Source: Zanthoxylum bungeanum (Eukaryota > Streptophyta > Magnoliopsida > Sapindales > Rutaceae). From it: a stretch of DNA of 64,000 nucleotides. Below the pieces are notes generated by a model. The model ran no database searches, was not told the origin of the DNA, and saw nothing but the letters and a program-made list of their open reading frames with translations. Every line of letters begins with the position of its first letter. The stretch's first letter is position 1. The stretch lies in contig SKCR01023723.1 of the NCBI GenBank assembly GCA_019454045.1, forward strand, positions 186,001 through 250,000. Reading direction: 5' to 3'. Positions 34,877 through 46,661 of the stretch are shown one piece after another. Both the position numbers and the translations under genes were made by a program.

Positions 34877-35561
34877 CATCACTTGAATAATGGGTGTCTC
34901 TTGTGGCCAAAGAAAAACTAATAAAATATTAATAATAACCATATGTTTATATAATGAAAAATTATGTTATTTTAAATAAAAAAAAATTTGACATAAATTT
35001 TGATTTTTAATATTTATTATTGGATTACATTGCATGACATCAGCAACCAAATTTTGTTTTAAAAATTTAGGTCAATTAAAATGGTGCTAAAAAAAGTCGA
35101 CTTCCTAGCTACAAAAATCCAGCAAATATCATGGCCAAAGAAAAAAAATAAAAAAAATCACCCACCAAAACAAAAAAAAAAAAACAAAAACAAAAACAAA
35201 ATTAAAAACAAAAATTAAATCATTAAATTATCGTGGTACCCTCTGCCATGTTTGATAACGAGTTTGAGCATTAATGAGTTTTCTTGAAAGGGTGATTCCG
35301 TCATTTAACGTACCAATGGGTCTGTCTACTATTACACCTCCACGCGCTCGTATGATTCGCCCCACAAGTAATTTTACTTTTTGCAGTCTGCTTTAGACAT
35401 TCTCCAGCGCGTGAGTAAGGGAAAATCACCTGTACGCTTTCATTTTGTCAATGATGACCTAGCCGTGGGTAGTTTAGTAATTTGACTTACCGTTATAACA
35501 TCTTGTCCAAAATAAAAATGTATGGAGAATGCACTCAAAGCCAACGGCACTTAAATGTTAA
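34877..35561 (+). other. Upstream region of the DREB-type gene
   Basis: This is AT-rich sequence with A-runs at 35148-35215 and no transposon ends that I could see. Nearest the gene, 35485-35491 is TTTGACT, containing a W-box-like TTGACT. No clear TATA box stands out, though TTATAACATC lies at about 35493. These are candidate elements only. Confidence 0.4.
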
Positions 35562-36152
35562 ATGGAGCAACAACGTTACACTGAAAATGAACTGACCGCC
35601 AGTACCACGGAGATTCAACGTAAATCCAGCACACAACGACAAGGCGGCACGACACGACATCCCGTTTATCGAGGTGTCCGAAAACGGCAGTGGGGCAAAT
35701 GGGTGTCTGAAATTAGAGAGCCGCGCAAAAAGTCACGCATTTGGCTAGGTTCATTTCCCGTGCCAGAAATGGCGGCCAGGGCTTATGATGTGGCGGCATA
35801 TTGCTTGAAGGGACGTAAAGCTCAGCTAAATTTTCCTGACGAGGTTGAGGACCTGCCACGGCCGTCCACGTGTACAGCTAGGGATATTCAGGAGGCGGCG
35901 GCTAAGGCAGCGCAAGCTGTACTTGTTTCGCCAAAAAAGAGTGATGTATCGGACGGTGACGGTGACGGTGATGGCGGTGGGGATGTTGATGATTTTTGGG
36001 GTGAGATTGAATTGCCTGAGTTGATGAATGGTGGGTGGGACGGTAACTGTAATTCTTGTGAATGGACGTTCAGCTGTGATGCCACGTGGATTGATGGAGA
36101 TGCGCAGGAGGAGCAGCAGCAGCAGCCGCCATATTCCATGGCATGTCTCTAA
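35562..36152 (+). CDS. AP2/ERF transcription factor, DREB type
   Basis: Single-exon gene of 196 codons, usual for DREB/ERF genes. The first 30 residues are Thr/Gln-rich. Residues 36-92 are one complete AP2 DNA-binding domain: [36 protein letters not shown] and LNFP. Within WVSEIREP the valine and glutamate at domain positions 14 and 19 match DREB rather than ERF factors. It should therefore act in the nucleus on DRE/CRT-type GCC-like sites in stress or developmental genes. After the domain, [20 protein letters not shown] matches the conserved stretch of DREB group A-4/A-5 proteins. Residues ~130-155 are Asp/Gly-rich and acidic, then EWTF and a Gln run, a plausible activation region. The start is the first ATG in frame. 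The frame is undamaged, making this the only intact cellular gene here. Exact ortholog is not determined. Confidence 0.93.
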   Translation: MEQQRYTENELTASTTEIQRKSSTQRQGGTTRHPVYRGVRKRQWGKWVSEIREPRKKSRIWLGSFPVPEMAARAYDVAAYCLKGRKAQLNFPDEVEDLPRPSTCTARDIQEAAAKAAQAVLVSPKKSDVSDGDGDGDGGGDVDDFWGEIELPELMNGGWDGNCNSCEWTFSCDATWIDGDAQEEQQQQPPYSMACL

Positions 36153-36492
36153 TCTGTACGTTGTCGTTTTGTTACACATTTTGTCATTATTATTATTATT
36201 GTTATTATCATTTGATAATTGATAGTGGGCAGCAGGGATTCGTTGTTATATGTAACTGGTTCGCCATTTGCATCTCTTTTCTTGAGATGATAATAATACC
36301 ATATATCATGTGGGTGAAATGGAAATTTAATTTTTATTCCATTATCTCTTTAAGATTTGAAAATCAATATACGATATTCTTGAAGCACATATGAATCATT
36401 TAAGAATAATGATATATATATAAAAAAAAATTATATAAAAATATTAAAAGTTAAAAAAAAAAAAAACATTTCACTATGTATATAAGATAAAA

Positions 36493-36584
36493 ATAATTTC
36501 ACTATATGACAAAAACATATAATCTTTAGTGATTTTATATAATTTCACTATATGACAAAAACATATAATCTTTAGTGATTTTAT
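36493..36584 (+). repeat. Perfect tandem duplication, 46-bp unit
   Basis: ATAATTTCACTATATGAC...GTGATTTTAT occurs twice back to back (36493-36538 and 36539-36584) without a visible difference. The rest of 36153-36642 is AT-rich and probably includes the 3' untranslated region of the DREB-type gene. Confidence 0.9.
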
Positions 36585-36642
36585 ATAATTTTTGGTATAA
36601 TTTTTTGTACCTTTCATCATTTTATATTTACATCATTGTTTG

Positions 36643-36945
36643 TATATCATTTCTGTCTCATAAAGATAGACTTACCTCTATTTTCACACATATTAAGAAA
36701 ATTTAGTTAATATAATTATAATAGTAAATTTTACATATATATTTCATAACAGACCCTTGATTTTACTTATTATTCCAAGTATAATTAATTAATGATAATT
36801 TATATTTGTTGATAATAAGACATATTAAATAAGGATATATTAGACAACTAAGAAATCAACTATACTCTAAAAATAGAAAGTGAACTATAATTTACGACGA
36901 ATGAAAAATGAAAGCAATCTTATCTTTATGGGACGGAGAGAGTAT
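36643..36945. mobile_element. Stowaway-like MITE
   Basis: The right end reads CATAAAG-complement CTTTATGGGACGGAGAGAGTA, and the left end its diverged inverse (TTTCTGTCTCATAAAGATAGA). GGGACGGAGRGAGTA with a TA target is the signature of Stowaway (Tc1/mariner-derived) MITEs. The ~300-bp interior is AT-rich with no gene. Confidence 0.75.
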
Positions 36946-37891
36946 ATGTTTATCGTTTATATAATTTTTCAAATATAGTTTATGATTATTAATAGAGTTT
37001 TTATATAAAAATAATAATTTAATTGTCAACGATAGTTTTTTTAATTAAAGTTATTAAATTATTTTAAAATACACAAAATATTTTCAAATCTTACTAAACT
37101 CTTAAAAAAAAATTGTACAACATTTAGTTCTAAATGCTCAAAATTTGAGCTTCTCTCAAACCAATCAAGTCTTTTCTCATTAGGTGGTGAAATCAGATAT
37201 ATGAATTTTCTGACCCCATTATGCTCAATCTTAGATCATTATTTCATCAAATTATATAAAACTTAGGTTTATTTTTATGATCTCTATCCATGACGACTTA
37301 AACCTTCTTCTACCTCGGTTGACATAAGGCAGCATCATTTGCTTTCCTTTTCTTACTGAAGCATATAACTATCTATGTTGGAAATGCTCAAACTATATTA
37401 ATCATGTTTCTCTCATATTCTTATTAATCGATGTTATACTCACTTTCTTCGTAATTTATTCATTTCTAAAATTTGAGCTTCTCTCAATGGAAATAAAATA
37501 ATTTTTTTAATCTATTCAAATAACAATCAAACTACTCAAAAATAATTGGAAAAAAAAAAACCTTTTAGCATGAAGAAAATATAGCAAACCAACACTGAAT
37601 CCAAACCAAAAGCATTATAGTCTTTAAATGTGAAGCCAAAACTAGTATTATTTCTACTTTATTCAGAAATAATCTTAATTAATAACCATCACTATTTTTG
37701 AAGTTTCATCTCTTTTTGAGCATCTTTATAACGTTTCGTTTCGTGTATGAAATTGTGGTATTAATAATTATATGACTCCAAATGTTACGGAAAACGAGAG
37801 GGGCTGATAATTTACAGGACATGGAGCAAAGGGTCAGTTGAAATTCGTTTCCCCGGATGCGCAATCTTACTGTTTAATTTTTGTCCCCAAT
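36946..37891. other. No gene recognised
   Basis: This is AT-rich intergenic DNA with no domain-bearing frame and no clear transposon ends. Confidence 0.5.
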
Positions 37892-38043
37892 GGGCGTGGT
37901 TTGGTGGTATAGGGTTGGATCCGAATCTAGAGAGTGTGTTTCTTGTAAGAGTCTGGGACAGTCGAAGATTTTATTTACTCCGCTTAAACACGGAATAGAT
38001 GGTTTGATGGTGGGATTTCCAACGATTCAAAAAAAAAAAAAAA
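37892..38043 (+). mobile_element. SINE copy 4
   Basis: The head GGGCGTGGTTTGG, B-box region GGATCCGAATCTAGAG, GTGTTTCTTGTAAGAGTCTGGGACAGTCGAA, GATGGTTTGATGG and a long A-run follow copy 1. It lacks about 15 bases between head and B-box. Confidence 0.85.
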
Positions 38044-38930
38044 TCAGTTGAAACTTTTGTGATCTTCTGATAAAAGAATGTATATAAATCAGATAAACGA
38101 ATAAAATGGACTTATGATCTTGATATATATCCTAATCGTATCTTACTCACAAAATCATATTTAAGAAATATATAGTATTTAATTTGGTCAAAGAATTAAT
38201 GCATGTTTATTAAGTGCAAATTGTATCTGGGAAGGTCTTCAGATTTTTTCAAAAAGATGGTGTTTTTAAAGTTCGAATCTGTAACCAAACGGATAATAAA
38301 TTAACACGAACATCACAATAACAAAGCTTTAAATTAAACTCCTGAAGTTGCCAAAACTTGAACGCCCATTCTCTAATAGAGCAAGAGCTGAATATTTTAC
38401 TAGACCAAAGCGTTGGAACCATTTATTTTGTGACTGTGATTATGAAATTTTCCTCAAATTGCAGCTATTTAGAACATTGACATCAATTAATTAAATATCG
38501 TTTCAGTCTTAAAAAAGAGTCGATACACGCAGTCGATTGAGACCATTCGAATCTAGAAACTCGTATAGAGTCTTCAAACCGCCCTGAGGCGAGTAACATG
38601 TTGCATCATCTGAAAACAATTGCAGCTCTGTAATGCAACTCCTGAGGCTTCTCAGAACAACGAAGCATGACCATCATATCATTACAGGAAATTTAATGGG
38701 TTTGTTTTTTTCTTGCTATCAGTCGTTATTACACCACAAAAAAAAGATGTGTGATGTGGAGATGAAATTATTATCACGGGTCTATCTCAGAATGAGACGT
38801 TAACACATCAATATGATTACATGACATGAGTTTTGTGTGAAATTTTGTGTTTTTTTTTTTTTTAAATTATGATATTTAATTATTATATAATAATTGAATC
38901 TCAAAAATTAATTATTATTATTTTTGAAAC
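38044..38930. other. No gene recognised
   Basis: This is AT-rich sequence with no recognisable domain or repeat ends. Confidence 0.5.
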
Positions 38931-39090
38931 GTTGGAAATCCCGCTACTAAATCACCCGATCCGGATTTAATCGGAGCAGATAAAATTCTAGGATGTCACA
39001 GGTTCTTATAAAAAATATATCATCTGAACTCAAACTCATGACCTGACAACAAATCCTAAATCATTTGTCATCAAGTCACACCCCTTTAGG
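38931..39090 (-). mobile_element. SINE copy 5
   Basis: In reverse orientation: GAAACGTTGGAAATCCCGC, CGGATTTAATCGGAGCAGATAAAATTCTAGG, GTTCTTATAAAAAATATATC, GAACTCAAACTCATGACC and CAAGTCACACCCC. It is more diverged than copies 1, 2 and 4. Confidence 0.75.
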
Positions 39091-39441
39091 GCAAAAAAAC
39101 AATCAATTACTATACACATAAATTTTTTTTATAAAAAACTGAAAAAAAAAAAAAAAAAAAAAAAAAAGATCAACTCCATCCAAATTTCATTTCAGTACTA
39201 CGAAGCCACAAGGTGATCGTGTAAATTAATGTCAGTTATGTGGAGCACCTTGCGACACACTTGACAGTTCACTTTTTTTTTTTAAATAACCGGACTGTCT
39301 GGACCAGCTTACGCACACCTCGACTAATCATCGATATTTGTGATTCGTGTCTTCAGAAGTTTCTCAATACATATTATGCTAAGTCGTTGGCTTTTTACAT
39401 TAGAGGCATGACCCCAAGAAAATGCATCTAATATGATTCGA
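39091..39441. other. Flank of the Copia element, possible second SINE-like fragment
   Basis: 39154-39177 is a long A-run. On the minus strand 39270-39325 reads GAGGTGTGCGTAAGCTGGTCCAGACA and then an A-rich stretch. This resembles the 3' end of common plant tRNA-derived repeats, but I cannot place it firmly. Confidence 0.3.
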
Positions 39442-41521
39442 TGTTAGGGTTCTAGAACATGCCAAGATCTCTAAGTTGTGATTTGTGTGTGAATAAATCA
39501 AAAGGGAGTTGCAGAATACTCACATTGATCAGATTGAGTTCAAAATTTTTTCCCTCTTTGTTGGATGTGTTGGAAGCTACGGAGCTTGAGATCGAGTTCC
39601 AAACACTCGGGTGAGTATCCATATCACCTTCACTTGACTCTTTTAAGTGCTAGCTTGAACAAAAGAACCAAAATCGCCCACCAAGAGAAGCAATATTCGG
39701 CTTGGGAGAGAGGGATCCAATCGGCCTTGATGAGGCAAGGCCATTCGGCCAAGAACCATTGCCATTCGGCCAAGAAGTTCCAAGGCCATTCGGCCAAGGT
39801 AGAGAAAAGAGAGAGAGAAGAGTTTTTGTGTTTTGTTTCTAAAAACAAAAATTACCAATTACACTTTTCCAAAAGGTGTATATGCTTTTTCCAAAAGCAA
39901 ATGCAAAGTGTTGGAGGGAAAATGACATTTAATGCCTCCAACCACTTCCATCACTCAAGTTGACACTTGATAGACATGTGATGTAAGTTGGTGGGACCCA
40001 CTTTAATTCAAAGTTCAAGTGGCTTTCTCAACACACTTCGGGCTCGGGTTCGTTTAATCCAATTAAACGAATTTTCCGTCGCGACATAATTAAATCCAAT
40101 TTAAATAAATAATAATGTCTAGAAAAATTATTACGGAAATCGCTCGCGAATTAATTCCAAATTAATTCGTTCGCTTGAATTAAAATCTAACTTTAATTCC
40201 GCATTGAAATCTAATTTCATTTAATATATCTAATATATTATTTTAGCCCAATTAAATAAATTAAACTGTAAAATCTAATTTAACTATTAAATTTACTTTA
40301 CCGATTAATTCCAAATTAATCATGTTCTCTCTCATTGACGAATTTATTCCCAGATAAATTCTCAACGCAATTAATCACAGATTAATTCTTTCTCTTTTAA
40401 TTAATCTCAGATTAATTCATTGCCGTAATTAATCTCATATTAATTTTCTCTCTCATAATTAATCTCAGATTAATTTTGTTCGAGTCAAACATCATCGGTG
40501 AATCTTCGGGATGCGACCCAAGAGATCCCTGGATATGTTGGCAGTAAATACGGTTATCAGAATATCCGAATACGTGCGTACCCAGTACCACATCCTTACC
40601 TGATTTACAAGACATGGTTGGCTTCTAGCAAAGCACTGTGCCTACCCAATTCTCCAGAAATATTCTGTAAACGAATATGTAATCTTTGTCAGGTGTAGTA
40701 TACGTAGTATTGCATATTACGATCCAGTATCGGATGTCACATGCTAGGCCTGGGGCTGGAATTGTGTCTGCCCCGTACGAAGCACATATCGGATCTCTGG
40801 TAACTAGTCTCTATGATCGGATAATCATGACCTTGTCATATTATCCCGATAGCTGCAGCATACAAGAGTATCAGTTCCGTATCCTACGTGATCATCATCT
40901 CCATATGACTGAAGTGATACTTCCATCTTGACATCACACCCAATACACTACGATTCTCAATATACCCAGAAGAGGCGTCCATATAACCTGTTAAAGCCCC
41001 GGACGACCAAAACCAAAGTATACTGATTGTCGCAAGTATTAGCGATGCAAGTCTCAGATTAAGACCAAATACACCTACCCTGATTCGGACTCCCATAGAC
41101 ACATAGTCATACTACCAATGGGATTCTGATGGGTCTATCCAGAGCGAACCCGTTTTCGTACCATCGGTAAAAAGAACCTCCCATTACACTTGCATGAGTA
41201 TCCAATACCAAAATATATGAGAACTATGATGTTATGCTCCCATAACACGCACAAGTGTAATACTAGTCTATTCCGCATTATCGATGTCCAATCTCGATAA
41301 TACTACTACTAGAGATATTTAATTATTAAACCTTAGTGGATTAATACTGTCTCATATCTTATTAATCTGGTACTAATCATATGGACTTTTATCATTTATT
41401 TATATCTCGGTAATCCAATTACAAATGATAAAAGAGCAATTTCCTTTGCCACATAGTTAATTTGTACAACAACACCATGTTCTGTACAAATAGTGATGCT
41501 ATGGGTCATAATTGTCCAACA
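39442..41521 (-). repeat. 3' LTR of the Copia element
   Basis: 2080 bp, uninterrupted. It contains short CATTCGGCCAAG repeats (39738-39802) and a run of AATTAATCTCAGATTAATT-type repeats (40370-40480), both also in the 5' LTR. It serves as the empty-site reference for the nested insertion: GGACTCCCATAGAC is continuous at 41086-41099. Confidence 0.92.
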
Positions 41522-41534
41522 ATCTCCCACTTGG
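41522..41534 (-). promoter_or_regulatory. Polypurine tract of the Copia element
   Basis: The minus strand reads CCAAGTGGGAGAT immediately before the 3' LTR start TGTTGGACAATT. Confidence 0.85.
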
Positions 41535-44500
41535 CCTATAGCCAATCACTCAAGTGTTCTACACCTTAACTATGTACGGGTCGCTCAAACTTTTGCTGAG
41601 AAATAGCTTTCGTCAGCGGATTTGCAATGTCATCATCTGATGCGTTTTATTCGGTCATCACATCGCCATGATGTATGATCAAACGAATCAGATGATTCAG
41701 TTGAAGTGCATACTTGGATCATTGATGAGACTATTAATTATTTAGTCTGTGTTGTAGCCTAGCTCAGCCGCTAACAGAACTACACCTAATCTAATTAGGA
41801 TTATTATAGATCCAAAATGTTTCTTTTACTGCCTCAGCTGCAGCAATATTCCGCTTTTGTTGTTTATTCAGCAACAGTATCTTGTTTGGAAGATTTCCAG
41901 CTCACTGTTCCGTTATTCAAACTATATAGTACCCTTATTATGACTTATAGTTGTTTTTGTCGGTTTGGAAACTTGCAGCAGTGAACCCAGTCACTTCAAG
42001 TTCTCATTCTTCATAGCTTAAGAAAACATCCTTAGTTCATCTAAGATACTTAAAGATGTTCTTAACATCAATCCAGTGACTATCACTTGGATTGGCCTGA
42101 TTGTGACTCCATATGCTCAAAGCATATGAGACACCAGGTCGCGTACATGTCTTTCATTGTACGAGTTCTCGGAGAGTGCCAACAACTCTTAGATCTATCA
42201 CAGTGGATCCTTATTCCTAGAATAAAGGTTGTCTCTCTCAAGTAGTCTACGAAGAATTTTCATGAAAGCCAAGCTTTCACCGATTGTATTATGGGAATGT
42301 CATTTCCAAGAAATGATATGTCATCATTATATAGGACAATCATTGTCAGTGCGCTCCCACTAACCTTCTTATATACACAAGAATTATCTTTGTTTTGAAT
42401 TAAATCATGTACGATTATGATTACATCAAAATGCTAATTCCAAGAATTCAATGCTTGCTTCAATCCATACATGGATCGATTTAACTTGCAAACCTTGTTT
42501 GCATGTTTTGGTACGACAAAACCATCAGGTTATTGTATAAAACATCCTCCAAAAGGTTTCCGTTTAAGGAAAGTGATTTTGACGTTCAGCTGCCATATTT
42601 CATAAATGAAACATGCAGCATCAGCAAGCATTATCTAAATGGATTTAATCATGGCAACAAGTGAAAAAGTTTCGTCGTAGTTGACATTATGTCGTTGACG
42701 ATACCCTTTCTGTACAAACCTAGCTATGTACATTTATATATTGTCATCCATGTATGTCTTCCTAGAAGACTCATATAGTATCAATAGGCACAATGCCTTC
42801 TGGTACATCAACCAGTGTCCAAACTTGGTTGGTATACATGGAATCCATTTCGGACTTCATGACACTTTGCTATAAAAGGAGTCAATACCTTATATTGTTT
42901 CCTCATACATAGTCGGTTCGTCTTCCTCAATAAGATTGACATCTTTATGAGGTGAGATTAGAAACCCATACCTCCCAAGTTATTTTCTGACTCTCTCTGA
43001 CTTACGCGGTTCTTGTGTATTCGAAGATTATGGTACAGTTTCATCCCTGATGAACTGTTTGTGTTCCGTTAAGGAAAAGGTGTCTGGAACAGTATCACTC
43101 CAATTTTCATCGAGTTTTACTTTCCTCCCCCTTACCACTGCATATAGGAATTCCTCTTAGGAATACCGCATGGAGAACAACAATTACATTGTTCTCTTAT
43201 GAGTTGTATAAGTACTATACTTTGGTTTCCCTAGGAAAACCAATTACAAATAGGCACTTATCCGATTTGGATTCTAGTTTTGTATCATCCAAACGTATGC
43301 CCAGCGTTCCCAAATCTTCAGGAATGAGAAAACCCGGTTTCTTTCCTGTTCGTATCTAATATGAAGTTTGTCTAACATATTTTCATGAAACCTTATTCAA
43401 AATAAGTATTGCACTGTTTAATGCGTATCCCTAGAAGGAAAATGGTAGCTCAGAGCGACTCATCATTAACCTTACCATGTCCAACAAAGTTCGGTTTCTC
43501 TGTTCGGACACATCACTCAATTGAGGTGTTTCGGGAGGAGTCCACTGTGAAAGAATACTATATTCTTTCAGGTAATCGAGAAACTTATTGCTTAAGTATT
43601 TTGCACCATGGTCTAACCGTGACGGTTTAATACTTTAGCCGGTCTGTCTGTCTACTTCGTGTCGAAACTGTTTGAATTTATCAAAAGCTTTCGATTTGTG
43701 TTTCATAAGAAACACATAACCATAACGCGGTGCCACATCCGTAAAGGTTACGAAGTGTTCATATCCACTTCTAGCCTAGCTAGACATGGGCCCACATATG
43801 TCACTATGAACGAGGGCTAACAGATCAGTAGCACTTGCACTTTTACCAAGTAAAAGGTGCTTTAGGCACTTTGCCTAATAAACTAGATTCGTTGACATCA
43901 TATGAATTAGAATCAAATCCGTCCTAGTATCCACTCTTCGAAAGTGTGGATATACGAGTCTTGTTAACGTGTCCCATACAACAATGCCACAAATAAGTCT
44001 CATCTGATTAAATCAATTTGAGCTATTTGTTTGGCATGTTATACGTTTGAGATTCATTTATATTCAAAATATAAATACTGTTATTCACATCTAATGTGTT
44101 TATCTCAATATCATCTTTATAAACAAAACACTTAGTGTTCTAGAATATAAAGGTATACCCGCAATGGGTTATACTAGATATAGAGATAATGTTTCTAGTC
44201 AAACTAGGTACATTATAACAGTTTCCTAATTTAAGTACATACCCAAAGGGTAGTTCCTAAACTTAGGTTCCCATAGCCAAAACAGCGACTCTCGTCCCGT
44301 TTCCGACTCATAGGTCGATCTCAACTGAAGCCAGTCTTCTGCTAATCAGCAATTCCGCACATCAGTATATATATTTATGTACCACATCCAATATCTAAAA
44401 TCTAATTTTAAAACCAGCAGTGCACATGTTTATAACAAACATATATGAAGCCGGAACCTTGCCCTGCCTTCACTTCCTTCATGTTTGCCTTGTCCATACG

Positions 44501-44570
44501 GCAGTCACACTTCTGGTGACCCCGTTTGCCATAGTTTAGACAGACAACTTGGATATGTCCTTCTAAGAAG
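41535..44570 (-). pseudogene. Copia pol with gag zinc knuckle, heavily degraded
   Basis: No long frame survives, but conserved landmarks appear in the right order on the minus strand. 44496-44545 reads CLNYGKRGHQKCDC, a gag CCHC knuckle with one cysteine lost. 43690-43815 reads HSDICGPMS and FVTFTDVAPRYGYVFLMKHKS, the integrase core. 42660-42690 reads YDETFSLVAMIKSI, and 42290-42350 reads VLYNDDISFLGNDIP, the reverse transcriptase catalytic box, where the usual first residues YVDD are altered. 41580-41645 reads DDDIANPLTKAISQQKFERP, the RNase H/C-terminal tail. Several stops and frameshifts separate them. Short open frames on the plus strand here are shadows. Confidence 0.88.
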
Positions 44571-46648
44571 CTCTAGTTGTGCATAACGGATTGAGCACTA
44601 AAATTATCATCACCATGAGTCTTCCAAAGCTCATGCTCCACTATTTGCTCAACTCCAAGCTCAAGCTCGAGAGGTTTCTCTATCAAATAGAATAACTTCT
44701 GAGTTCCCAGGACTATCCTAAAGTTCTATTCCCAATCTGAAAATTAGAGTCGTTTAAGTACATTTTCACCCAGGATTATGTTTTAAACGCTAATCTTTCA
44801 GTCATCTTGATTGCTATAGTCCAACTATCTAATCAAGGATTTCGAGTACAATTAAATGCAATGATTACTATAGTCTAACTACATAATCAACTACAATTGT
44901 TCGGTTACATTCAAATGTATTGATTACTATAATCCAATTATATAACCAACTACAAATGAAGTAGTTTGAATACAGTCCAACTGTTAAATTAAAACAACAA
45001 TTAAATATTAATGACGAAAAATGAAATGAGCGCGTATTGGCAAGTATCTAAACGAAATTGCAAATTTAATAATTGTCTCCCACTATTTTTCGGCGAGCCT
45101 CTAACCCTCTGTGGAGTACTCGGGAAACCTAGTTTCCTAGTGGGCTAGAATCCCGTTAAATAACACACAACCTTGACTTTGGCCAACAAGTTGTATGAAA
45201 CTTAACTAGGTAGATCTATAAGATCAATTGGATCTCATCCAATTCCTAGATCCAGTAGGTGGACATCCAAGTCCGAAACATATATCCGATATATTCCAAT
45301 ATATCCAATATATTGCCTAACATTTTCCTCTAAATCAACTAAGCATTGGCTTTGGCACAACAAGCTTAATAATTCTAGTTAAGCGTGACCCATTGACCTG
45401 GGAAAGCTTCGTAATCGATGTCGATGGACAAGAAGTGATCTTGACTTTGGCCAACAAATCACAACTTGGACAAGAGGTAATAGGCTGGACACGCAGGTCT
45501 AATTTAATAAATTCTAAATTTATTACAACAATTTCCAAAATTGCCCTCACCATCTAATATCCATCCGATATATATTATTCATACATACATCCAAGTATTC
45601 ACACATAGCATGTTATCAATTAATCTAATCCAATTAATTTATCTTTAATTAATGACCATCCAATGTTCAAATAACGATTTGATTTGCGCGAGTCCAACTC
45701 GTTTAAGAATAAATACTCAAAGTACGTATTCTTGAATTATATCGAACTATAATTTTAAATCCAATTTAAATTATATTCAATACTAATTCATATTTAATTC
45801 CAAATTAAATAATTACACTTTTAATAGTGGCTTTTAGACTTGGATTCCAAATCCAATATTCATGGGTCTCAAAGGCCCAATTAGTATCCGATACTTTTTA
45901 ATTAATTACAATGGGCTTTCAATTAATTCTTTAGGCATGAGTTTTGACAATTATGGGTCAAACCCAATATGCCAATGCCCAATTAGGAATCACCCTATGC
46001 CAAAAATCAATTTAGGCCCAATTAAAATTTTAAAGGCCCAATTATCATATTTGGACTTTATGGAAATGGTTTTAGGCCCAATTGGATCCAACCAATTATC
46101 CAAAACCAAACTTGGCCCAACCAAGCCCATTAAACCCAAATACAATAAATTAAATTAACTCATTATTCCAAATTACAAATTAATTCAATTCAAGTATAAT
46201 TACCATAATTAATTAATTAATCTAATGCTTCCAAAATACTAATTAATTCAATTAACCATGCTCTACATTTTCAATTCATGTCCAACACAAATTGAAGCAA
46301 AATCAATCTTATAACATGCTTCAAGGCTCACGGCTAAGGCATACAAAATCATTCAACTTGATTTCAATCCAATTTAAATCAACATTCAATATTTCTATCA
46401 TGCCATCAACACATCCAATATGTCAAATTTCAAAAATTCCCATGAGCTAATTCTAGGGTATATTCGGCCAAGCATGTGAATTTGGGAAAAATTAATCTAA
46501 TCAAGTTTTCATAAAATCAATGACATACAAATCCAATTAAACATCATTCAAGCTCAACCAAATCATTAATTTAAGAAAATCAAGCTCCAAACGCAAAATT
46601 CCTAAATTAAAGTTTAAGAACCCTAGAATTCCAAATCAAACTTAGATC
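44571..46648 (-). other. Copia gag remnant and leader
   Basis: The region between primer site and zinc knuckle should hold gag. I could not follow a convincing gag reading. 45840-46160 is rich in GGCCCAATT words, and 46160-46640 is AT-rich leader. The plus-strand frame at 45862-46158 results from these repeats. Confidence 0.45.
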
Positions 46649-46660
46649 GCTCTGATACCA
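46649..46660 (-). promoter_or_regulatory. Primer-binding site, initiator tRNA-Met, Copia element
   Basis: The minus strand reads TGGTATCAGAGC, separated by one base from the 5' LTR end (...CCTAACA). This is the canonical plant Copia primer site. Confidence 0.93.
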
Positions 46661-46661
46661 T

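Noticed and set aside
35826..36179. Minus-strand open frames over the DREB-type gene
   Set aside because: These are antisense shadows of the acidic and Gln-coding parts of the real gene.
40498..40698. Open frame NLRDATQEIPGYVGSKYGY..., present in both Copia LTRs
   Set aside because: Located within the LTR on the strand opposite to the element; recurrence is due to LTR duplication.
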